From the NCBI GenBank assembly GCA_937881505.1, contig CALGEM010000344.1, forward strand, positions 1 to 5,962: a stretch of 5,962 nucleotides of DNA. Direction: 5' to 3'. Both the position numbers and the translations under genes were made by a program. The stretch comes from an uncultured euryarchaeote. GTDB taxonomy: Archaea > Thermoplasmatota > Poseidoniia > Poseidoniales > Poseidoniaceae. Of the stretch, positions 1-5,962 are shown one piece after another; position 1 is the first letter of the stretch, and each line of letters opens with the position of its first letter. The notes beneath the pieces are model-generated. The model had not been told where the DNA came from, searched no databases, and saw nothing but the letters and a program-made list of their open reading frames with translations.

Positions 1-317
1 TCACCTACGCCGACCCGGTGGAAGCCATGCGCGAGATGCTGCGACGACGCCACCTTGCGCCACAATGGGGCGGGAAGACCCCGCTATCACCCGAACCGGA
101 GGACGGTTTGGTCATTCGTGAAGTCCCAGACATCTTTGTCACCGGGCACGTTCACGGTCATGAATGTCTGGATTTCAGAGGCACCACCTTGGTCTGCTCC
201 AGCACGTGGCAAGACCAGACCTCGTATCAGCGCATGTTGGGCTTCCAGCCCAAACCCTGCATGCTGACCATCATCAATCTCAAGAGCCACAAATCCATCT
301 CAATTCCGTTCGCTTGA
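1..317 (+). CDS. polB: DNA polymerase D small subunit (DP1), C-terminal fragment
   Basis: This is the last 104 residues of a gene that begins before the window; the reading frame starts at base 3 and ends at TGA 315-317. DP1 is the small subunit of the replicative archaeal DNA polymerase D. It carries a calcineurin-like metallophosphoesterase domain that acts as the 3'-5' proofreading nuclease and binds the large polymerase subunit DP2. The fragment contains the hallmark C-terminal stretch of the family: MLRRRHLAPQWGGKTPLSPE, then EVPDIFVTGHVH, then a conserved S-T-W-Q-D-Q-T segment. The GHVH (144-155) is the last metal-binding motif of the phosphoesterase fold and is intact. The earlier metal motifs and the N-terminal OB-fold lie outside the window. 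The protein ends normally, with no sign of truncation at its 3' end. It is convergent with the GH57 gene, with only 8 bp between the stop codons, and has no functional link to it. The symbol polB (also dp1) is the usual archaeal name. Identification is by recalled family motifs. Confidence 0.9.
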   Translation, partial: TYADPVEAMREMLRRRHLAPQWGGKTPLSPEPEDGLVIREVPDIFVTGHVHGHECLDFRGTTLVCSSTWQDQTSYQRMLGFQPKPCMLTIINLKSHKSISIPFA

Positions 318-325
318 GACGAACT

Positions 326-3300
326 TCACGACCACGGGTCGTCTTCGTTGGGTTCGTGTCCACGCACACGCAGGAAAGCGAGGAGAACGAGGACCAAGAC
401 GACCAAAGCGACCAGTTGAAGGGTGGTGTTCGAGACCTCAGAACCGGTATCCGAACCATCATCTGTCGAGCCATCATCGCCAACAGTGGGACCGTTGACC
501 TCGGCTCCTGCTGAAACTGTGAACGAGACCGAACTGCTGTTGCTGTTTCCGGATGCATCAGCACTGCTGACCTCAACACTGTAGGTTCCATCAGCAAGAA
601 CTTCTGTGGTAAAGGCGTGATTCTTCTTGGTAGCGAAAACGTCTTCATGGACCGAGGCTCCGTTGAGGAGAATGGATTCAGTGGCGCTTTCTGAGGTGTA
701 CCATGTGATGGTGACCCGACCGTCCTCCAACACTTCAGCAGCCAGATTCAAGACATCGGGTGGTGTTTCATCCACCACGCTACTCGTGGTGAAGGAAAGC
801 GCGACATCATCGGTTTCGTTCGCCGAGATGTAAGCGACATAACTCGTGTTAGCCTCCAATCCTGTTAGGGTCATGGCGTGGTCGGTCGCCGATGCCGTCC
901 ATGTTCGGGCCTCATCGCCACCTGTTGCTTCCTCACCTGCAAGCACGACTTCAACCGCCGTCGCTTCTGCCACCGTGGTCGACCATGTGAGAACCGCAGA
1001 ACCTGAAGTGATCGTGTCCACCGAAGCTCCGAAGATTTGTTGCGGTACTTCCGGCATTTCAAAGCCGGTCAATTGCGCATACGTATGGCCTGCCACATCA
1101 TAACTCGAGAGCATGGCAGTTTGGCCTTCACCATCCAGGATGACATCAATGATGTTCGGGTCGTAATCAATGCCGTCATCCGGCGCAGGGTTGGCTCCAC
1201 CGCCAAGCGTCCACGTCGCGGGTTCCTCCATCACGTCTCGCCACTTTCCTGTGCCAAACCCGTCTTGGCTACCGATGACGATGATGTAGCGATAGTTCGG
1301 AATATCCGAGCCGATAACATCCTTGCTGACGGTGAAAGTGATGGTTTTCGCATCCACATCGCCGCTGACATCGATACCGCGAGCCGAAGCGCTCCCGGTC
1401 TCAGCCTGTACGGCCTGCACCGCGCCCGGCTCGCCTGTACCGCTGATGGCCACTTCCCACGCCCAATCGGGATGCACTTCTGCATTGGCACCGGTGAGCA
1501 TCGAGGTACGCCCATAGGAGGTTTCACCCTGGTCCACGTATATCTGAACGATTTGATGACTGAAGCCGTTCGCAAGACCCCAAATATCGGTCATCTCACT
1601 CATCGTGAGAATAAATTGTGCGTTCCAAGCACTTTGGCGCACGGTCAGGTGGGTGGCGTCCCAAAGGCCTCCACCGTTGGGCGTGTTGAAATCGGTCGCC
1701 AACGGATAGACGTAGTCTCCGTCACCCGTTTCGTCGCCCAAAGCATCGTCCAACTCCAGCAGCGTCACCCACTCCTCAAGGTCTGGCAAGACCATTTCTG
1801 CCGGTGCTGGCGGCGCCATTTCAGCGTCAATTCCATCACCGTATGAAAGGGAATCTCGCCAAGAGGTGACGACCTTCACACGGGTTGAATAACGAGGTGC
1901 AAGACCGATATCGGCCCACGGAATAGCGAATTCATAGACGTCGTCCACGGCGCAACCACCGAGATTGGAGCTTCCCGAGAGAACCCAGCGTTCTTGGTCG
2001 CCGACCTTTCCTTGGGCACTGAACAAATTCCACTTCGCTCGCCCATCCTCTCGAACGGTATCGAAATCAAAGGCGACCATGTACTTTGAAGGGAAGCCAA
2101 GGATTTGGTTTCCGTAATAGGTTCGGAAATTCGTTTCCGCTTCGTTGAAGTTGACGGCGTTTGGTTGCATGAAGTAAATCGCCAAATCCGGCGAAGCGTA
2201 CTGTGCATTGGCGTCAACCTCTGCTAAATCTTCGAGGGTCGTTGCATCCACACGGAAGAAGACATTGGATGCATCATAGCCGAAATAAAACGATTCAATG
2301 TCGAACTCTCCGCCTGAGACTGGCGCGTCGTACCGTGCTGCACCGTCCCATTCACCAGGAAGCGCAATGCCGTCGATCATCGGCTCAACGATGCCGGTCG
2401 CTGCAGGGTCTGCCACGGCTGGATTCGTCCACAAATCCTGCAGATAGGGCGGGAGGTCGAGGTTAATGGCGCGGTAAATATTGGAAAGGTGAACTTTGAA
2501 CAGCACGTCCCAGTTTTCATCATAACCGCTGTCTTGGTCAAGGCCGTACCACCAATACCAGTCGCTGCCTTCTGCGATGTAGAGCGATTCCCATGCCGCT
2601 GAGAGACCCGGGTCGTTGGGATGGCCTTCCTCAAATTCAACGAGGGCTTGACGGGCCTCGACCAGTCGCTGCCAAGCGAGGCTCTCCTCTTCTTCACCGG
2701 CCCAAGTTCGCAGCGTTCCGTCAATCCATGAACCCGTACCGATCGTTTGGATTTCAGGTAAAGTCGTTTCTTTTGTCAGGAATTCCGACGGCGTGGTGGT
2801 CACGATGGTGGGGTGCTCGGCCAGTCGACCGTACCATTCGGCCATGAAGGGACGAGCGTTGTCGTGATGTTGGAACTCGGACATGAACATCCAATTCTCA
2901 CCGTCAAGTGCAACGGTGAGCAAATGTTCGGAGGGGTCTTCGCCCGCATCGAGCAATTGTTGGCGAATGTTGTCAAGGTAAGAAATGAAATCCGAAACGG
3001 CCGCCTCAGGTGTCATCGTCCCGTATTGGAAGGCGATGCGGTCGGAAATCACGCGGTCTCGGAAGATGACTGCAACTTCCCCGCCCTCAGCCCCGGTGAC
3101 CTTCCACGGCGTAGCGAGGTTGGCGGCGTCCTCAACATCAACCAAATTTCCATTCTCGTCGGTGGATTGCTTCAGGATTTCCTCGTCGGTGACCATCCAT
3201 TGGATGCCCACGTCCGTCACGGGTTCAACCATGGCCGGTGAAACCGCTTCTTCACTGGGCCACATACCCGTAGGGCGGAAACCGAGTTGTTGCTCGAAGA

Positions 3301-4801
3301 GGTCCATGCCCGTGACAAGGTGGTTTTCAACATCTTCTGGCCAGGCTTCTTTGTTGACACGAATGCCGTCTTCCATGGTCCATCCGTCCATCATCAAGAG
3401 CGGCATGATGGGGTGGTAGTAGGGCGTGGTGGTCAATTCTACTTGCCCGCTTGCAGCCAGTTCACTGTACATCGGCATGACATTGCCCATATGGTCGTGC
3501 TGAGCATCAAGGACATACGTCAAGTCGCTCAAGGAATAATTTCCGTCCTGCATGAACAAGGCGATGAGGCCGTCGTCCCGGTGGTTGGCATTGTAATCGC
3601 CTTGCACATAATCGGGAGAGAACTGGTAGAGGTACCACAAGACCTGCAGGTCGAGGAAATCCTGCGGTGCGAGCAACTCGTCGTCCATGATGGTGTCCGG
3701 TTTGAGGTTGTGGAGCGTCATATCGTAGAGTTGCTTGTACCGAGCGCTGGAAGGATAGAGCCAACCCAATTTTTCATCGCTCTGCGAGACGTTGTAAATC
3801 CAACCGCTGTTCCAGAAGGATTGGAATTGCATCGTGTGAAGTTCCAATGCGGTGGCGTTTGGATAACCGCCTTCACTCCATGAACGCTTGGCGATATCGG
3901 TGTGCACGTCGAGCGTCTCGTTCAGATTGTAATCGACGAGCTGCTCAATGAACGAAGGCACCAGATTGTAGGTAACCTTGGTATCGGTTTGCGCCAAGAT
4001 GCCGGGCGAATCAACATACTCGGTCATGGCGTGGACACGAACCCAGGGCATCTCGTACATGCCGGTCAACTTGTTCTTGTAATACGGTTGATGTTGGTGG
4101 AACACAATGGCGAGGTTCAAGGCATCGTCAACCTTGTCAACGCCTCCTGATTCAATAATGGGCAACGTGTTTGGAGCCGTGGCGTTTGAGATGTTCTCGG
4201 CGTGCCAAGCATGGGTGAAGGTCTCTGCGCCGTTGTTGCTGGCAGGATTCTGCTGTGGGAAGGATGCCCAAACATTCCCTGCGTCCTGCCACTGGGCGTA
4301 GACCAGGATGTCAAACGATGAGGGTGAACCCATGGCCGCCCACGGAAGAGCTATTTCAGTGGCCTGATTGTCCGACCAGCCGGCGTACAAGCCCACCTCG
4401 GTGGACTGGTCCGACCAAGCGCTGCCATCGTGAGCGATGTGTTGGTAGTAGGTGTCGTCCTCTAGCACAAAGCCATGGTCAGCAGCGAAGGGGAGCGTGT
4501 GGGCAAAACCCCAATCCCGCGCAAGGACCGAGCCACCTGTTGAGGTGTTGAGGTAGATGAAGAGGTCCGCCCCTTCTTCGGTGGATTTCCAATCCGTTCC
4601 GTCCCAGCCAACAAACAGATGTGTTTCGTTCCAAGTCAGTCTGAAATCGATGCCGTTGCTGTCGCTGCCCATGAAGGAATCAGCCGACCAATCGGTGTAG
4701 TCACCGTCGATGACGATGTCATCCGGAGTTTCGCCCTGGACAAAACCAGCAAAAAGCGATGAAAAAAATAACAACATCAGGAACGCAGCCTTTGCTCGCA
4801 T
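326..4801 (-). CDS. Secreted, membrane-anchored GH57 amylopullulanase-like alpha-glucan hydrolase
   Basis: This complete 1491-residue protein probably hydrolyses alpha-1,4 (perhaps also alpha-1,6) bonds of starch or glycogen outside the cell. Residues 1-23 are a Sec-type signal peptide (hydrophobic 5-21, likely cut after VQG). Residues about 27-200 form a DOMON/CBM9-like sandwich (IDGDYTDW start). GH57 spans about 228-790: motif 1 HQHQP 235-239; motif 2 GQVELTTTPYYHP 452-464; motif 3 GMWPSEEAV, nucleophile E517; motif 4 LTVALDGEN, acid/base D633; motif 5 near TTTPSEFL 668-675; and the GSDWYWWYG segment at 745-753. A second DOMON/CBM9-like module (IDG..LPGEWDGA) covers about 803-1000. A glucodextranase C-terminal-like module (LGDETGDGDYVYP) covers about 1003-1248. 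Two Fn3-like domains (about 1255-1341, 1347-1431), an Asp/Ser linker (1440-1456), one transmembrane helix (1461-1477) and a short tail follow. There is no lipobox and only one cysteine (C950). ATG 4801 is the only candidate start after an in-frame upstream TAA. It is divergent from the amylomaltase gene. Family is firm; the alpha-1,6 specificity is inferred. Confidence 0.93.
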   Translation of the reverse strand: MRAKAAFLMLLFFSSLFAGFVQGETPDDIVIDGDYTDWSADSFMGSDSNGIDFRLTWNETHLFVGWDGTDWKSTEEGADLFIYLNTSTGGSVLARDWGFAHTLPFAADHGFVLEDDTYYQHIAHDGSAWSDQSTEVGLYAGWSDNQATEIALPWAAMGSPSSFDILVYAQWQDAGNVWASFPQQNPASNNGAETFTHAWHAENISNATAPNTLPIIESGGVDKVDDALNLAIVFHQHQPYYKNKLTGMYEMPWVRVHAMTEYVDSPGILAQTDTKVTYNLVPSFIEQLVDYNLNETLDVHTDIAKRSWSEGGYPNATALELHTMQFQSFWNSGWIYNVSQSDEKLGWLYPSSARYKQLYDMTLHNLKPDTIMDDELLAPQDFLDLQVLWYLYQFSPDYVQGDYNANHRDDGLIALFMQDGNYSLSDLTYVLDAQHDHMGNVMPMYSELAASGQVELTTTPYYHPIMPLLMMDGWTMEDGIRVNKEAWPEDVENHLVTGMDLFEQQLGFRPTGMWPSEEAVSPAMVEPVTDVGIQWMVTDEEILKQSTDENGNLVDVEDAANLATPWKVTGAEGGEVAVIFRDRVISDRIAFQYGTMTPEAAVSDFISYLDNIRQQLLDAGEDPSEHLLTVALDGENWMFMSEFQHHDNARPFMAEWYGRLAEHPTIVTTTPSEFLTKETTLPEIQTIGTGSWIDGTLRTWAGEEEESLAWQRLVEARQALVEFEEGHPNDPGLSAAWESLYIAEGSDWYWWYGLDQDSGYDENWDVLFKVHLSNIYRAINLDLPPYLQDLWTNPAVADPAATGIVEPMIDGIALPGEWDGAARYDAPVSGGEFDIESFYFGYDASNVFFRVDATTLEDLAEVDANAQYASPDLAIYFMQPNAVNFNEAETNFRTYYGNQILGFPSKYMVAFDFDTVREDGRAKWNLFSAQGKVGDQERWVLSGSSNLGGCAVDDVYEFAIPWADIGLAPRYSTRVKVVTSWRDSLSYGDGIDAEMAPPAPAEMVLPDLEEWVTLLELDDALGDETGDGDYVYPLATDFNTPNGGGLWDATHLTVRQSAWNAQFILTMSEMTDIWGLANGFSHQIVQIYVDQGETSYGRTSMLTGANAEVHPDWAWEVAISGTGEPGAVQAVQAETGSASARGIDVSGDVDAKTITFTVSKDVIGSDIPNYRYIIVIGSQDGFGTGKWRDVMEEPATWTLGGGANPAPDDGIDYDPNIIDVILDGEGQTAMLSSYDVAGHTYAQLTGFEMPEVPQQIFGASVDTITSGSAVLTWSTTVAEATAVEVVLAGEEATGGDEARTWTASATDHAMTLTGLEANTSYVAYISANETDDVALSFTTSSVVDETPPDVLNLAAEVLEDGRVTITWYTSESATESILLNGASVHEDVFATKKNHAFTTEVLADGTYSVEVSSADASGNSNSSSVSFTVSAGAEVNGPTVGDDGSTDDGSDTGSEVSNTTLQLVALVVLVLVLLAFLRVRGHEPNEDDPWS

Positions 4802-4852
4802 TGCTTCCGCGTGGCATGATAGATTGAAAGGCTTTATCGCTTCTTAGCAACC
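4802..4852. promoter_or_regulatory. Divergent intergenic region with putative promoters for the GH57 and GH77 genes
   Basis: These 51 bp are all that separates the two opposed ATG codons, so both promoters must lie here or run into the coding sequences. The most AT-rich element is GAAAGGCTTTATCG (4826-4839). Read on the + strand it resembles an archaeal purine-rich BRE followed by a weak TATA box. Inside it, AAAGGCTTT (4827-4835) is a palindrome apart from its central base. On the - strand the same spot sits about 30 nt before the GH57 start, a fitting distance for a near-leaderless transcript. On the + strand it is only about 14-21 nt before the amylomaltase ATG, which is short. No Shine-Dalgarno sequence precedes the amylomaltase start; a weak GGAAG precedes the GH57 start by 3 nt. 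Promoter assignment is inference from position and composition. Confidence 0.4.
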
Positions 4853-5962
4853 ATGCAAGGGAAAGGTGTGCTGTGCCACCTGACCTCGCTTCCGGAGGTC
4901 TCCCTCAAGGGTGCACTCCGCTTTTTACAGTGGCTCGAGCATCACGGCTACACTGCGTGGCAAATGCTCCCACTCACGCCGCCCGACGAGTACGGCTCCC
5001 CCTACGCCTCCCCCTCTGCGTTTGCCGCATGGCCCGAACTCATGCAAAGTGATGAGGCGCAAGACATGGAAGAAGATGAAGGGTGGTTGGAAGATTGGGC
5101 CCTCTACGCTGCGATCAAAGAAGACCATGGCCACCAGCCATGGTTCACATGGCCCTTGCCTCTGAGAAATCGCCATCCTGAGGCTTTGGAAACATACCGT
5201 GAAGCGGCGAAGGCACACCAACGACAACAGCAGCGCTTCATGGCCGCATGGCGTCAACTCGCATCCAGGGCCAAGGAATATGGTATCTCCCTCATCGGTG
5301 ACATCCCCATTTTCATCGCTCACGATTCAGCCGATGTATGGGCACACCGAACTCTGTTCCAACTTGACGAAAACGGTTGGCCGAGACATGTTGCAGGCGT
5401 GCCGCCGGATTATTTCAGCGAAGGCGGACAAAAATGGGGGACGGTGCTCTACGATTGGGAGGCGCATCGCAGCGAGGAATGGTCGTGGTGGAAACAGCGA
5501 ATGCAGCGCATGTTCCGTTTATTTGATGTGGTTCGAATTGACCACTTCCGAGGTTTGCACTCCAACTGGGCTGTACCCGTGGATGACGAGGACGCCCGTC
5601 GAGGCTTTTGGCAAGAGGGGCCGGGCGATGAGTTGCTTGAAGTGCTTCTTCCGCTCGCCCAGGGCAGGGGAGAAATTCTCGCCGAAGACTTGGGTATCAT
5701 CCCTCCCGAAGTGATTGAACTTCGCAAGCGACATCAGTTGTGCGGCATGGCCGTCATGCATTTTGGATTTCATGGTGAGCCCGAAAACAACCCGCATCAT
5801 CCACATTCCATTCAAAGCGACCAGGTGGTCTACACGGGCACACACGACAACAACACCACCCTTGGATGGTGGAATGAACTCGATGATGAGGCCAAATCCA
5901 GAGTTCAATCCCTGTTCAAACCGCATGAACCACCGGTTGAGGGCATGATGCGCTTGGCAGAG
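4853..5962 (+). CDS. malQ: 4-alpha-glucanotransferase (amylomaltase, GH77), 3' end beyond window
   Basis: The 370 visible codons are open to the window edge. Amylomaltase transfers alpha-1,4-glucan segments between malto-oligosaccharides in the cytoplasm, releasing glucose and making longer chains for phosphorylase or other enzymes. The catalytic triad is present: nucleophile D230 in VVRIDHFRG (225-234), acid/base E278 in LAEDLG, and transition-state stabiliser D332 in TGTHDNNTT (329-336). Also conserved are TSLP (11-14), WQMLPL (36-41), GSPYASPSAFA (48-58), IGDIPIF (148-154) and the substrate loop AGVPPDYFS (181-189). There is no signal peptide. ATG 4853 is the earliest possible start, since TAG at 4820-4822 closes the frame and no other start codon intervenes; a GTG at 4868 is a less likely alternative. 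Compared with the roughly 500-residue Thermus aquaticus enzyme (D293, E340, D395), the spacing within the triad is almost the same, but about 63 residues are missing before the nucleophile. The divergent arrangement with the extracellular GH57 enzyme supports a shared alpha-glucan pathway. Confidence 0.94.
   Translation, partial: MQGKGVLCHLTSLPEVSLKGALRFLQWLEHHGYTAWQMLPLTPPDEYGSPYASPSAFAAWPELMQSDEAQDMEEDEGWLEDWALYAAIKEDHGHQPWFTWPLPLRNRHPEALETYREAAKAHQRQQQRFMAAWRQLASRAKEYGISLIGDIPIFIAHDSADVWAHRTLFQLDENGWPRHVAGVPPDYFSEGGQKWGTVLYDWEAHRSEEWSWWKQRMQRMFRLFDVVRIDHFRGLHSNWAVPVDDEDARRGFWQEGPGDELLEVLLPLAQGRGEILAEDLGIIPPEVIELRKRHQLCGMAVMHFGFHGEPENNPHHPHSIQSDQVVYTGTHDNNTTLGWWNELDDEAKSRVQSLFKPHEPPVEGMMRLAE

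Noticed and set aside
318..325. Intergenic terminator between the convergent genes
   Set aside because: Eight bases with no hairpin or T-run cannot be called a terminator.
1037..1846. A 269-codon open frame on the + strand
   Set aside because: It lies wholly antisense to the GH57 gene, in the stretch encoding its second DOMON-like and glucodextranase-C modules. Its translation has no recognisable domain, while the - strand frame shows clear family motifs.
3287..3883. A 198-codon open frame on the + strand
   Set aside because: It is antisense to the GH57 catalytic domain, which contains conserved motif 2 in this interval. Its apparent hydrophobic and valine-rich character is what the complement of such a sequence gives.
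326..4801. Lipoprotein anchoring of the GH57 protein
   Set aside because: The signal peptide has no cysteine near its cleavage site. A C-terminal hydrophobic helix at residues 1461-1477 explains membrane attachment.
5519..5926. A 135-codon open frame on the - strand opposite the amylomaltase
   Set aside because: It overlaps the RIDHFRG, AEDLG and THDNN catalytic motifs of the + strand gene, which explain the coding signal. The antisense product resembles nothing I know.
1..5962. CRISPR array, tRNA, rRNA, insertion sequence or phage features
   Set aside because: Almost all of the window is explained by three coding regions with good motifs. I saw no spaced direct repeats, tRNA arms, transposase motifs or terminal inverted repeats.

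Overview
The window looks like ordinary chromosome from an uncultured euryarchaeote. The best evidence is the gene fragment at the left edge, which reads as the C-terminus of the small subunit (DP1) of archaeal DNA polymerase D, an enzyme found in Archaea but not in Bacteria. The neighbouring large surface protein has a Sec signal peptide, many domains and a single C-terminal membrane anchor. Together with the moderate GC content, this suggests a planktonic Thermoplasmatota lineage such as Marine Group II (Ca. Poseidoniales). That lineage assignment is inference; the sequence does not prove it.

Layout, left to right. Bases 1-317 (+) are the 3' end of the DP1 gene. After an 8-bp gap comes the stop codon of a convergent gene, 326-4801 (-), encoding a complete 1491-residue secreted, membrane-anchored GH57 amylopullulanase-like enzyme. 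A 51-bp divergent intergenic region (4802-4852) separates it from a GH77 4-alpha-glucanotransferase (amylomaltase, MalQ) gene on the + strand. That gene starts at 4853 and is still open at the right edge, with 370 codons visible.

The two carbohydrate genes make a coherent alpha-glucan module. The GH57 enzyme, held outside the cell by its C-terminal helix, would cut starch- or glycogen-like polymers into malto-oligosaccharides. The amylomaltase has no signal peptide and would rearrange oligosaccharides in the cytoplasm. No transporter or regulator gene is visible here. The DP1 gene is an unrelated housekeeping neighbour.

I found no RNA genes, CRISPR arrays, insertion sequences, recombination sites or long repeats. 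The window does not show a clearly new system. The points most worth a second look are the compact N-terminal half of the amylomaltase (about 63 residues shorter before the nucleophile than the Thermus enzyme), its substitutions at usually conserved loop positions, and the domain order of the GH57 protein.
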